Positions 46,157 to 54,812 of a DNA stretch of 64,000 bases are shown here, piece by piece (within the stretch, counting starts at the first letter, position 1; each line of letters begins with the position of its first letter). The stretch is taken from the NCBI RefSeq assembly GCF_001557535.2, contig NZ_CP014307.1, forward strand, positions 434,001 to 498,000, read 5' to 3'. A program made the position numbers and the translations under genes. This stretch comes from Burkholderia sp. PAMC 26561. Lineage in GTDB: Bacteria; Pseudomonadota; Gammaproteobacteria; Burkholderiales; Burkholderiaceae. Under the pieces are notes generated by a model. That model saw nothing but the letters and a program-made list of their open reading frames with translations, made no database searches and was not told the origin of the DNA.

Positions 46157-47068
46157 ATGGCCGACAACCTGACCGAAAGCAGAATCGTCTATTTTTTCGA
46201 GGCGGTCCGATGCGGCACGATCCGCGCCGCCGCCGACTGGCTCGACGTAGCGCCTTCGGCCGTGAGCCGGCAAATCGGCTTGCTGGAGACGGAACTGGAC
46301 GCGGCATTGCTCGAGCGGCACGCACGCGGCGTGCGGCCCACGGAGGCCGGCCAGATCCTGATCGAATACTTCCGCGAGCAACTCGCGCACAAGGACGACC
46401 TGATCTCGCGTCTGCAGGAATTGCGCGGGTTGAGAACAGGAACGGTCGGTGTCGTGCTCGGAGAAGGTTTTGTTTCCGACGTCCTGGCCGGACCCATGCA
46501 GCATTTCTGCAGGCTTTACCCCGGGATCAAGATCAACCTCGATCTCGGCAGCACGAACGACGTCATGCGCAGAATCTCCGAAGACGAAGGCGAGATCGGA
46601 CTGGTTTATAACCCGCCGGGCGAACCCAAGATCGTGTCGCGCGCGATCAAGCAGCAACCGATGATGGCCATCGTCAATCCGAAGTTCATTCGTTCCAGCA
46701 AGCAGAAAACCATGAGCGTCAAAGAGCTGGCGGGTTATCCGTTGGCGGCAACACATGCGACCTACGGCACGCGGCAGATGCTCCAGGCCGTCGAATTCGC
46801 GGAAAAGGTCAGGCTCGATCCCGTTGTCACGACCAACTCCATCAACATCCTCAAGCAGTTCGCAAAATCAAACCTGGGTCTCGCTGTCCTGCCTGCGTTC
46901 GCCGTGACGACCGAACTGGCAGCGGGCGAACTGCTAGCCATTGAAATCGATCATCCAATACTGAAGAAGGCCGAAGCGCACCTGGTCACGCGTGCAGGAA
47001 GGAAGTTGTCGGTGGCATCGAACAAGATGCTCCAACTGATGTCCTCGCAAATGAGAGCGTTTCGTTAA
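46157..47068 (+). CDS. LysR-family transcriptional regulator
   Basis: 303 aa. The DNA-binding domain (about residues 8-70) includes GTIRAAADWLDVAPSAVSRQ, and the effector domain begins GTVGVVLGEGFVSDVLAGP. It is divergent from the HIBADH-ALDH-DUF3100 operon with 176 bp between, and upstream of an orphan binding-protein gene. It is probably the local regulator of the operon; the effector is unknown. Confidence 0.87.
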   Translation: MADNLTESRIVYFFEAVRCGTIRAAADWLDVAPSAVSRQIGLLETELDAALLERHARGVRPTEAGQILIEYFREQLAHKDDLISRLQELRGLRTGTVGVVLGEGFVSDVLAGPMQHFCRLYPGIKINLDLGSTNDVMRRISEDEGEIGLVYNPPGEPKIVSRAIKQQPMMAIVNPKFIRSSKQKTMSVKELAGYPLAATHATYGTRQMLQAVEFAEKVRLDPVVTTNSINILKQFAKSNLGLAVLPAFAVTTELAAGELLAIEIDHPILKKAEAHLVTRAGRKLSVASNKMLQLMSSQMRAFR

Positions 47069-47163
47069 GCGAAGGTCGCGGTTGTTGATCAATCTAAAAT
47101 GAGTATCCAGGGCACCGAGCTTAGTTCTTATGTCCTTCATTAACTCAGTCAAAACGATTCAAC

Positions 47164-48201
47164 ATGGTCACCAAGCTCGTCACTACAAAGACCAACGCAA
47201 TGCTTCGAAGATGCAGCACGATGTGCGGCATCTTCATTGCGACAATGCTTCTACTGCAGCCATATGGCGCCCTCGCCGCGGATCCCAACGCTAATTCGAA
47301 CAGCGCGCCAACGCTCAAGGGAAAGCGGATCGGCATCAGCGTGGCCGGCACGGAACACTACTGGGACTTGAAGGCGTACCAGGGACAAATCGATGAAGTG
47401 AAACGGCTTGGCGGCACGCCCATTCCCATGGACGCGGGCCGCGAAGACAGCAGGCAAGTCGAGCAGTTGCAGGCGCTGACCGGGCAGAAGCCTGATGCGA
47501 TCATCGAACAGCTTGGTTCGGCCGCGCTGCTCGAACCGTACCTCAAGAAGATTCGCGAGGCAGGCATTCCGCTTTTCACCGTCGATACCGCCAGTCCGTC
47601 GAGCATCAACGTCACGACATCGGATAACTTTTATATTGGCGAGCAACTGGCGTTGAAGCTCGCCAACGATCTTCGCGGTGAAGGAAAGATCATGGTGTTC
47701 AACGGCTTCTATAACACGCCGGTCGATGCCATCCGCTACGAGATGCTGCGCGCTGTGCTGAGGTGGTATCCGAAGATCACGATCATCGAGCCCGAGTTGC
47801 ACGAAGTCATTCCGAATACGGTGGAAAACGCACGTCAGCAGGTTGCGAGGCTGCTTGAAAAGTACCCGAAGGGAACCGTGCAGGCGATCTGGGCCGCATG
47901 GGACGGGCCGCAAGTAGGCGCCACGCAAGCAGTGGATGCAGCGCACCGCAGCGAGATCCGGACCTATGGCGTGGATGGAAGTCCCGAAGCAGTCGCGCTC
48001 GTGAAGGACGCCCATTCAAGCGCAGCGGCTGTGGTCGCACAACAGCCTTACTTGATCGGCAAGACGGCTGTCGACAACGTCGCACGGTATCTTGCGGGCG
48101 ATCGCACGATACCGCCCGCGACATACGTGCCTTCGATTCTCGTCAGCAAGGAGAACGCGGCGCAAGCGCAGAAGATGCTGGGGCAGGACAAGGCGAAGTG
48201 A
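47164..48201 (+). CDS. orphan sugar-type periplasmic binding protein
   Basis: 345 aa. The signal region contains FIATMLLLQPYGALAADP with probable cleavage at ALA-A. The start may be M13 (47200), because the first 12 residues (MVTKLVTTKTNA) make the signal unusually long. The rest is a Peripla_BP_4 fold (RIGISVAGTEHYWDLKAYQG, FTVDTASPSS, AIWAAWDGPQ). No ABC permease or ATPase lies beside it, so it either shares a transporter elsewhere or serves as a sensor. It follows the LysR gene by 95 bp. Confidence 0.8.
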   Translation: MVTKLVTTKTNAMLRRCSTMCGIFIATMLLLQPYGALAADPNANSNSAPTLKGKRIGISVAGTEHYWDLKAYQGQIDEVKRLGGTPIPMDAGREDSRQVEQLQALTGQKPDAIIEQLGSAALLEPYLKKIREAGIPLFTVDTASPSSINVTTSDNFYIGEQLALKLANDLRGEGKIMVFNGFYNTPVDAIRYEMLRAVLRWYPKITIIEPELHEVIPNTVENARQQVARLLEKYPKGTVQAIWAAWDGPQVGATQAVDAAHRSEIRTYGVDGSPEAVALVKDAHSSAAAVVAQQPYLIGKTAVDNVARYLAGDRTIPPATYVPSILVSKENAAQAQKMLGQDKAK

Positions 48202-48244
48202 GCAGTGCAACCCGTTCCAGTGAACGTTGCATCACCCATGAAAT

Positions 48245-48847
48245 TCATCCGTCGAACTTGACCAGGTCCTTGAAGATCAGTTGACCCCAGCTATTTCCGC
48301 GCGCCTGCACAAGCAGTCCACCTTCCGAAAGGCCGCCAAGTTTGATCGGCGAGAAACCGAGATTTTCCGCAACCGTACCAATCTTCGCTGCCGCGCCGTC
48401 ATCGTCGCTCGCCAGGAACACGACTCTCCTGCCACCCTTTACGGCCGGATCCTGGTCAAGGACGGCCGCGCCCAAATGATTGAAACCCTTGACCAGTCTT
48501 CCGCCAGTGAAGGCCTGCGCGACGACCCTGGAAGAAGGTTGTCCCCCCAGTTCCTCAGGCGGCACGCCGTAGGCGTTGGTCACATCGACGATGGTCTTGC
48601 CCTGCCAGGTGGACAGCGCCTTCGCGACATCCCGGTGCGACTCGAAACGCACAGCCAGGAATACGATGTCCGCCTTGACCGCTTCCTCCAGTTTTTTGGG
48701 AATGATCATGGGTCCGATCGCGGCCGCGGCGGATGCAAAGCTTTCCGGGTCGCGCGTGGTTGCAACGGATACTTCGATGCCGCTTCGGGCAAACGCCTTG
48801 GCAAGCGCCTGGCCGATCTTGCCGAAGCCGATGATTGCGTAGCTCAT
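48245..48847 (-). CDS. NADPH-dependent F420-reductase-fold oxidoreductase
   Basis: 200 aa. The N-terminal Rossmann motif is AIIGFGKIGQALAKAFA, with TTRDPE positioned to bind the NADP phosphate; DVTNAYG and FNHLGAAVL follow. The size and pattern match the NADP oxidoreductase (F420-dependent) family, whose bacterial members often do not use F420. The start is preceded by GAAGGAG. Substrate unknown. It is convergent with the binding-protein gene and upstream gap is 70 bp to the SDR gene. Confidence 0.8.
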   Translation of the reverse strand: MSYAIIGFGKIGQALAKAFARSGIEVSVATTRDPESFASAAAAIGPMIIPKKLEEAVKADIVFLAVRFESHRDVAKALSTWQGKTIVDVTNAYGVPPEELGGQPSSRVVAQAFTGGRLVKGFNHLGAAVLDQDPAVKGGRRVVFLASDDDGAAAKIGTVAENLGFSPIKLGGLSEGGLLVQARGNSWGQLIFKDLVKFDG

Positions 48848-48917
48848 ACATTCTCCTTCGATTAATACGCCCTACGGGCTCCGAATATTGAATGGAGTGA
48901 CCGGCGGGCGTAGCGCA

Positions 48918-49652
48918 TCAGAGTTGCGCCAGGCCGCCGTCGACGGCGACCTCGCTGGCGGTCATGAAGCTGCTGTCCGACGACGCGAGAAAGGCGGCCA
49001 CAGCCCCGATTTCTGCCGGATCGGCCATGCGCTGGAGCGGATTCATCGAGGCGAAGACCTTCATGCCCTCCTCGCCTAGCGCTGCCTTCGCGAGATCGGT
49101 CGCAGTCCCCCCAGGCGACAGCACGTTGACCCGGATGCCGGTGCCCTTCAGATCCTCCGCCCAGGTCCGCGCGAGGTTGCGCACTGCCGCCTTGCTCGCG
49201 CTATAAGCGCTCATTGCCGGGGCGCCCGTGGTACCGGCGCTCGATCCGGTCAGGATGATCGAACCGCCCTTGCCCATCAGCGGCAGCGCCTTCTGGACTG
49301 TGAAGATCGTACCCTTCACATTGGTGTCGAAGTGTTCGTCGATGTGCTCGGCGGTGATCTTGCCGAGCGCAGCCTGGCTTCCCGCCCCGGCATTGGCGAA
49401 GACTATGTCGAGGGTTCCGCGCTCGGCCTTCACCGCCGCGTAGAGCCGGTCGAGGTCAGCCTCATTCGAGACCGAGCCCTTCACCGCGCGGGCATTAGGA
49501 CCGAGGGCGGCCACGGCGGCGTCGAGCGCTTCTTGCCGGCGGCCGAAGATGAAGACGAAGGCGCCCTCTTCGATGAACCGCTTTGCTGAGGCGAGGCCGA
49601 TGCCGGTGGCGCCGCCAGTGATCACCGCGGTCTTTCCATTGAGTCTGGTCAT
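48918..49652 (-). CDS. SDR oxidoreductase
   Basis: 244 aa. TGGATGIGLA binds cofactor, ANAGAG is the structural motif, and the catalytic pattern is Ser in TGSSAGTTG and YSASKAA. The C-terminal MTASEVAVDGGLAQL is typical of the family. I start at MTRLNGKTAVITGG (49652), with AAGGAAGG about 9 bases upstream; an ATG nine bases earlier would abut the ribosome box. Divergent from an HxlR regulator with 109 bp between, an arrangement common for HxlR-controlled reductases responding to reactive aldehydes or quinones. Confidence 0.87.
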   Translation of the reverse strand: MTRLNGKTAVITGGATGIGLASAKRFIEEGAFVFIFGRRQEALDAAVAALGPNARAVKGSVSNEADLDRLYAAVKAERGTLDIVFANAGAGSQAALGKITAEHIDEHFDTNVKGTIFTVQKALPLMGKGGSIILTGSSAGTTGAPAMSAYSASKAAVRNLARTWAEDLKGTGIRVNVLSPGGTATDLAKAALGEEGMKVFASMNPLQRMADPAEIGAVAAFLASSDSSFMTASEVAVDGGLAQL

Positions 49653-49704
49653 GTCGTGCATCCTTCCTTGAAGTTGTCCGGAAGCAGGGAACTGCTTTCT
49701 TGAG

Positions 49705-49756
49705 ACAAGCATGCACTTCTGATAACCTAAGCACAAGTATGCACCTTTTGGTAACC
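49705..49756. promoter_or_regulatory. tandem direct repeat, candidate HxlR operator
   Basis: Two imperfect copies of about 23 bp (49705-49727 and 49733-49756), both of form ACAAG-YATGCAC-pyrimidines-TAACC, are spaced 28 bp start to start. They fill the promoter region between the SDR and HxlR genes and end just before the HxlR start codon. Two-copy sites in this position are typical of HxlR operators, but I have only the pattern. Confidence 0.55.
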
Positions 49757-49761
49757 ATGAT

Positions 49762-50130
49762 ATGATCGACTCTTCTGACCATTGCGGTGGCCGTTACTCC
49801 TACGGGCTCGCGGCCACACTCAGCATCATCGCGGGCAAGTGGAAGCCGCTGATCCTGTACTTCCTGCTCGACGGCCCGAAGCGCTACGGTGAGATCAAGC
49901 GCAACGTCCATGGCGTCAGCGCCAAGGTGCTGATCCAGCAATTGAAGGAACTGGAGACCGATCGCGTGCTGGTGAGGACCGACTACAAGGAGGTGCCACC
50001 GCGCGTGGACTACGCGCTGACTCCGCTCGGCCGCAGTCTGACCGACCGGATTGTCCCGCTGTGCACTTGGGGAACCGAGAACATGGCAGATATGGTGAGC
50101 GCTCTCGTCGAGCGCGACACGTTGCGCTAG
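49762..50130 (+). CDS. HxlR-family transcriptional regulator
   Basis: 122-aa winged helix protein. SIIAGKWKPLILYFLLDGPKRYGEIKRNV is spread over residues 19-47 and is the HxlR core; the KWKPLIL segment is the family hallmark. A Cys at residue 8 (DHCGG) sits where redox-sensing HxlR proteins often have a reactive Cys. The start ATG at 49762 lacks a strong ribosome site and nearly abuts the presumed operator. It probably regulates the divergent SDR gene and itself. Confidence 0.9.
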   Translation: MIDSSDHCGGRYSYGLAATLSIIAGKWKPLILYFLLDGPKRYGEIKRNVHGVSAKVLIQQLKELETDRVLVRTDYKEVPPRVDYALTPLGRSLTDRIVPLCTWGTENMADMVSALVERDTLR

Positions 50131-50297
50131 CCGGATGCTGAAGAACTGCCGAGTCGGACGACCCGCCGCATTCGTGGGAGAGCGGCAGGTCGAACTCTTC
50201 CGATGAGGCCGTCAGGATGGGCGACTGTGATCGCCGCGCTCGGCTCAGAGCCATCGTCCGCGCTTGTATCAAGCCGGCGCGAGCCGAGCCGTTTCAA

Positions 50298-51848
50298 TCA
50301 CGTCACAGGCGCAGGATTGAACAGCGTCAACGCGTTATGCAGATTGAGCTTCTCGGCACACGTCTGCTTGCGTCCGCTCGCGACATCGAGCATCAGGCGG
50401 AACAGTTCCCAGCCCACGTCCTCGATCGTCGCGTCGCCCGTTGCGATCCTGCCAGCATCGATGTCCATCAGATCATGCCAGCGGCGCGCAAGGTCGGAAC
50501 GCGTCGCCATCTTGATGACCGGTACTTCGGCAAGGCTGTACGGCGTGCCGCGTCCGGTCGTGAAGACATGCAGGTTGATACCGGCGGCCACTTGCAACGT
50601 GCCGCAAATAAAATCGCTGGCGGGCGTTGCAGCGAAGATCAAGCCCTTTTGCTTCACTTTCTCGCCGGGTGAAAGCACGCCGGAGATGGCCGAATTGCCG
50701 GACTTGATGATCGAACCCATCGCTTTTTCGACGATGTTCGACAAGCCGCCTTTTTTATTGCCGGGCGTCGTGTTCGCGCTGCGGTCCGCGCCGCCGCGCT
50801 TCAGATAGCTGTCGTACCACTGCATCTCGCGGATGATCGCCTGCGCGACCTCCGCGTTCGCAGCGCGGCTCGTCAGTTGATCGACGCCGTCACGGACTTC
50901 GGTCACTTCCGAAAACATCACCGTTGCGCCGGCGCGCACCAGCAAATCGGTTGCGTAACCGACTGCAGGATTGGCCGTGAGTCCGGAGAACGCATCGCTG
51001 CCGCCGCACTGGACGCCAATCGTCAGGTCGGAGGCGGGACACGTCTCGCGCCGCCGCTGGTTCAGGCGTTCGAGATGGCGCGTGGCTGTGCGCATGATGG
51101 AATCGATCATCGACTGGAAGCCGACGTGCGCATTGTCCTGCAGTACGACGACGTCGCCGTTGGCTTCGTCCTGCATCGCGATCGGGATCGTGCCGGCGGG
51201 CATGAGGCGTTCGGGCTGTAGCTTTTCGCAACCGAGACTCACCATCATCACTTCGCCGCCGAAGTTCGGGTTCAGGCTGATGTTTCGCACGGTGCGAATG
51301 GGGACCATGGCATCGGTTGCATCGATAGCCACGCCACAACCGTAGGTATGTTCGAGTCCGACGACGTCATCCACATTCGGATAACGTGGCAGCAGCTCCG
51401 CCTTGATGCGCGCGACCGCGTGTTCGACCACGCCCGATACACATTGAACGGTCGTCGTGATGGCCAGGATATTGCGCGAGCCCACGGTGCCATCGGCGTT
51501 GCGATAGCCTTCGAAGGTGAAGCCTTCGAGCGGCGGCATGTCGGGCGGGACGCGAGTCGCGATCGGCAAGTCTTCGAGGCCTGGCGGCTCGGGCATGCGG
51601 ATTACGTGCTCGTTGATCCAGCTTCCCTTGGGCAGGTCCTTTAGCGCATAGCCGATGACCACGTCGTAGCGTATGACGGCATCGTTTTCGGCGAGGTCCG
51701 CCAGCGCGACTTTATGGCCTTGGGGGATGCGTTCGCGCAGCGCGAGACCATCGGGGAAGGTTGCGCCTTCGGGCAGGCCACCGTCGTTGACGACAATCGC
51801 TACATTGTCGTTGGGGTGGACTTGGATGTAGTGGGGGGACTGGTCCAT
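50298..51848 (-). CDS. garD: galactarate dehydratase
   Basis: 516 aa (E. coli GarD is 523). Dehydrates galactarate to 5-keto-4-deoxy-D-glucarate. An N-terminal SAF domain ([19 protein letters not shown], residues about 10-90) precedes the UxaA/GarD catalytic domain with [30 protein letters not shown] and [12 protein letters not shown]. Further blocks are [30 protein letters not shown] and the C-terminal LFNPAPVT. The near identity to GarD in these blocks makes galactarate more likely than altronate. It stands alone; garL/garR/garK or a kdgD gene must be elsewhere. The repeat element begins only 50 bp upstream of its start. Confidence 0.93.
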   Translation of the reverse strand: MDQSPHYIQVHPNDNVAIVVNDGGLPEGATFPDGLALRERIPQGHKVALADLAENDAVIRYDVVIGYALKDLPKGSWINEHVIRMPEPPGLEDLPIATRVPPDMPPLEGFTFEGYRNADGTVGSRNILAITTTVQCVSGVVEHAVARIKAELLPRYPNVDDVVGLEHTYGCGVAIDATDAMVPIRTVRNISLNPNFGGEVMMVSLGCEKLQPERLMPAGTIPIAMQDEANGDVVVLQDNAHVGFQSMIDSIMRTATRHLERLNQRRRETCPASDLTIGVQCGGSDAFSGLTANPAVGYATDLLVRAGATVMFSEVTEVRDGVDQLTSRAANAEVAQAIIREMQWYDSYLKRGGADRSANTTPGNKKGGLSNIVEKAMGSIIKSGNSAISGVLSPGEKVKQKGLIFAATPASDFICGTLQVAAGINLHVFTTGRGTPYSLAEVPVIKMATRSDLARRWHDLMDIDAGRIATGDATIEDVGWELFRLMLDVASGRKQTCAEKLNLHNALTLFNPAPVT

Positions 51849-51897
51849 GGTTTTGATGGTTCCGGGTTTAGCGGTCGGAGATTGTGATGGCAGTGTG

Positions 51898-52181
51898 CAC
51901 GGGTTGTTCGCTGGGGCTTGGTCGGTTATTGGCAGCGGTCAGGGTTCATGCTGGGTTGCTGCTCTTGAGGCTACCGCGCGTTTTGTGTTGGCTGACTTTT
52001 TTAGCACTATTAGCCACTGTCCGTGGCGGGACTTCTTTTCACGGGTTATGCGCTGGCGCTTGGTCGGTTTTTGGCAGCGGTCAGGGTTGATGCCGGGTTG
52101 CTGCTCTTGAGGCTACCGCGCGTTTTGTGTTGGCTGACTTTTTTAGCACTATTAGCCACTGTCCGTGGCGGGACTTCATTT
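51898..52181 (+). repeat. left-arm tandem repeat, two 142-bp units
   Basis: Unit 1 begins at 51898 and unit 2 at 52040, both with CACGGGTT. They share GGTTGCTGCTCTTGAGGCTA and the adjacent block ending GGCGGGACTTC. The second unit then runs into the conserved A+T-rich block instead of a third unit. The units differ at only a handful of positions. Confidence 0.85.
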
Positions 52182-52744
52182 CTTTTTCCAACGGCGAAAA
52201 AGAAACGAAGCAAAGAAAACGCCTTTCAACCGCTAATTCTTAAGTGTCCCGAGCGTGCACTGACAACTGTTTGGTACTTCACAAGAACGCTCGACGCCAG
52301 AATTCAGAACACTTGAAACCCTCCCCCTCCGTCAACAGATACCCACACGCTTCGCCACCAGTAACTGTGGCAGTCAATACGGAAATCTGGCCCAGGTAAA
52401 CAACGGGTCGAGCTCATAACGGCCCTACAGCATCCTGATTTTGCCAAGCTTCGCGGCGTCGGTCCCAGGTAAGCACGGGCACAACGGAACCAGTACAGCG
52501 AACTCCCCCGTTTGGGCGCGAGCGCGCGCAGCGCGGAGGCCTGGTTAACGGATTCCCACACCGGTGGCGAAGCGTGTGGGTTGCCGTTTACGGAGGGGGA
52601 GGGTTTCAAGTGTTCTGAACTCCGGCGTCGAGCGTTCTTCTGAAGTACCAAACAGTTGTCAGTGCACGCTCGGGACACTTATGTGCCGTCGGTGGAGAGG
52701 CGTTTTCTTTGCTTCGTTTCTTTTTCGCCGTTGGAAAAAGAAAT

Positions 52745-52986
52745 GAAGTCCCGCCACGGACAGTGGCTAACAGTGCTAAAGAAATCAGAAAACAGGGAAC
52801 GCGCGAAGGCCTAAGCAGCAGCAACCCAGCATTAATCCTGACCGCTGCCAAAGACCAGCCAAGCGTCAGCGCATTACCCGTGAAATGAAGTCCCGCCACG
52901 AACAGTGGCTAATAGTGCTAGAAAAATCAGCCAAGACAAACCGCGCGAAGACCTAAAAAGCAGCAACCCGGCATCAACCCCGACCG
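52745..52986 (-). repeat. right-arm tandem repeat, inverted copy of the 142-bp units
   Basis: Units start at 52745 and 52887 (GAAGTCCCGCCACG read on the plus strand), again exactly 142 bp apart. The outer unit is truncated by about 30 bp relative to the left arm. These two units differ from each other more than the left pair do, suggesting that the left pair was homogenised or duplicated more recently. Confidence 0.85.
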
Positions 52987-53001
52987 CCCACCTCCCACCC
53001 C

Positions 53002-53931
53002 TTACCTCTGCTCCTTAACCCTCGAAACAAGCTGCGTCGGACTAACAAACTGCAGCGCGATCAAAACCCACACCAGCGTGATAGCCATATAGATCATCGC
53101 CATTGCATCAATGGACTGAGGTGCTCTCACACCCGTCGAAAACACAGCGTAATACAGCGCAACAACAAGCGTCTGCGTGGTCGGCCCAGCAGTAAAAAAC
53201 GTCAACTCGAACATGCCAATGGTCCGAACCAGCACAAGCAACCCCGCGGCAAGCATCCCGGGCATCAACAGCGGCAGCAGCACATATCGAAAGTACTTCG
53301 CCGTGTTCGCGCCAAAGATCCGTGCGGCCGCTTCGAGATTCGGATCAATCTGTTCAATGAACGGCGTCATCACCAAAATCACAAACGGCAACGCCGGCAC
53401 GAGGTTCGCAAGGATCACGCCGCTCAGCGTTCCAGCAAGACCAACCTTGTACATGACGGTCGCCATCGGAATGCCGTAAGTGACCGGCGGCACCATCAGC
53501 GGCAACAGGAACACGAGCATCGCAAAACGTTTGCCGCGAAACTGCACCCGGGCGAGCGCATAGGCTGCGGGTACACCAAGCGCTATCGACAAAAGCACCA
53601 CCGCGCCAACGACTTCCATGGTCACCCACAGCACGCTCGCCAACTGAAAGTCGCCCCAAGCCTGCGCGTACCAGTGCAGCGTGAAGCCGGCCGGCAACAG
53701 CGTACCGAACCAGCGCGTCGCCACCGAATTCACCGCGACAGTTGCAATCAGCAACAGCACGTTGAAGAGGAAAAACGCCATCGCGCCCCAGACGAACATC
53801 TTCCAGACGCGGTCGCCGAGGCTCACATGAGGTTTCATCGGCTTTGCGGGTTGAGCGCCGTCGTTACGGCTGTCGGGCGCCGGAGCACGGGAGGAAGCGG
53901 ACCACACGGGTGCGTGATTATCGGTTGCCAT
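53002..53931 (-). CDS. ABC transporter permease (PotC/PhnV-like)
   Basis: 309 aa, six transmembrane helices of the BPD_transp_1 family after a polar N-terminal tail (about residues 1-35). The EAA loop reads EAAARIFGANTAKYFRYVLLPLLMPG, in which Gly and the hydrophobic positions are conserved. It shares one base with the end of the upstream permease gene. It is the last gene of the SBP-ATPase-permease-permease importer. Substrate class is polyamine, 2-aminoethylphosphonate, thiamine or ferric iron; sequence alone does not decide. Confidence 0.87.
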   Translation of the reverse strand: MATDNHAPVWSASSRAPAPDSRNDGAQPAKPMKPHVSLGDRVWKMFVWGAMAFFLFNVLLLIATVAVNSVATRWFGTLLPAGFTLHWYAQAWGDFQLASVLWVTMEVVGAVVLLSIALGVPAAYALARVQFRGKRFAMLVFLLPLMVPPVTYGIPMATVMYKVGLAGTLSGVILANLVPALPFVILVMTPFIEQIDPNLEAAARIFGANTAKYFRYVLLPLLMPGMLAAGLLVLVRTIGMFELTFFTAGPTTQTLVVALYYAVFSTGVRAPQSIDAMAMIYMAITLVWVLIALQFVSPTQLVSRVKEQR

Positions 53932-54812
53932 CAGCCTTTACCTCCGGTCACCGGACCCGTGTAGAAGAAGCGCCGCGTGCCGAGCATGCCCGCGACCACC
54001 AGCAATTGTACGAAGCCCATAACCATCGCAATGGCGGATGCAAGCGAATAATCATAGTTCTCGAAGGCGGCTTCCGCAGCGGCGATCGAGATCACGCGGG
54101 TTGGGCCGGCCGGCGCGCCAAGCAGAACCGCCGATGGAAACACCGAGAACGCCTGCACGAACGAGAGGCACGCAGCCATGGTGAGCCCCGGCATCAGAAG
54201 CGGCAGGTAGATCTGCTTGAACTGCTGCCAAGGACTGGCGCCAAGGGTAGCGGCGGCACGTGCAAGCGTCGGATCGATGCCGGTCACGTACGAGAGCGTC
54301 AGCAAGAACGCAAACGGAAACCCCGACACGATCAGCGATATCAGCACGCCCCAATAGTTATGCGTGAGCCGGACTTCATCGCGATAAAAATGCAGTCCGT
54401 GCACCGCTTGCGAGAACCAGCCGTTGGGGCCGAAGTACGTCAGCATGCCATCGGCAATCAACACGGTGCCGAGTGTCACCGGAATCACGAGCAGCGTGGT
54501 CACGAACTTCTGGTACGGCGAATTGCGCCGCAACGCGAAGGCAACCGGAACCGATAATCCCACGTTGATGATCGTCGCCGGAACAGCGAGCTTCAACGTG
54601 ACGATGATGGTGGGCCACATCGCGGTATCGGTGAAGAACGTGATGTAATTGGCGAACGCGGAACCGCCGTTCATGGGCTGGAACGAAAGCACCAGGCCGT
54701 AGATGAACGGATAGACGAACAACGCGAAGATGAAGATCAGCGCCGGCGAGACGAGCCATGCCTTGGCGTCGCGCGGAACCGCATTGGGTAGCGGCAGCGG
54801 TGGCGAGCTCAT
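53931..54812 (-). CDS. ABC transporter permease (PotB/PhnU-like)
   Basis: 293 aa. Six transmembrane helices begin with WLVSPALIFIFALFVYPFIY. The ATPase-contact loop is ARAAATLGASPWQQFKQIYLPL. It overlaps the ATPase gene by 4 bp and the second permease gene by 1 bp, so all three are translationally coupled and should form the heterodimeric pore. Substrate not assignable. Confidence 0.87.
   Translation of the reverse strand: MSSPPLPLPNAVPRDAKAWLVSPALIFIFALFVYPFIYGLVLSFQPMNGGSAFANYITFFTDTAMWPTIIVTLKLAVPATIINVGLSVPVAFALRRNSPYQKFVTTLLVIPVTLGTVLIADGMLTYFGPNGWFSQAVHGLHFYRDEVRLTHNYWGVLISLIVSGFPFAFLLTLSYVTGIDPTLARAAATLGASPWQQFKQIYLPLLMPGLTMAACLSFVQAFSVFPSAVLLGAPAGPTRVISIAAAEAAFENYDYSLASAIAMVMGFVQLLVVAGMLGTRRFFYTGPVTGGKG

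Larger units (their letters stand above)
51898..52986. repeat. 1.1-kb non-coding inverted-repeat element with 142-bp tandem units
   Basis: The two arms (51898-52359 and 52563-52986) are inverted relative to each other and enclose an asymmetric centre of about 203 bp. From the outside inward, each arm has two tandem units of 142 bp. Next comes a conserved block of 73 bp without a mismatch (52152-52224 on the left). A second block at 52242-52281 is matched on the right. The innermost pairing is 52342-52359 with 52563-52580. A+T-rich runs such as AAAAAGAAACGAAGCAAAG are part of the conserved block. No transposase or terminal target duplication is seen. It fills the gap between the ABC operon and garD. 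Confidence 0.85.

Noticed and set aside
52023..52899. Two similar 97-codon frames on opposite strands (52023-52316 plus, 52606-52899 minus) within the palindrome, which look like a small protein family
   Set aside because: Codon-by-codon comparison shows mostly amino acid-changing differences and only about five silent ones. That is the pattern of drifting non-coding repeat, not of protein under selection. They start with GTG and lack ribosome sites.
51898..52986. An insertion sequence or transposon
   Set aside because: No transposase frame, no terminal IS-type inverted repeat at the outer ends, and no target duplication visible. The structure is tandem plus inverted repeats of non-coding units.
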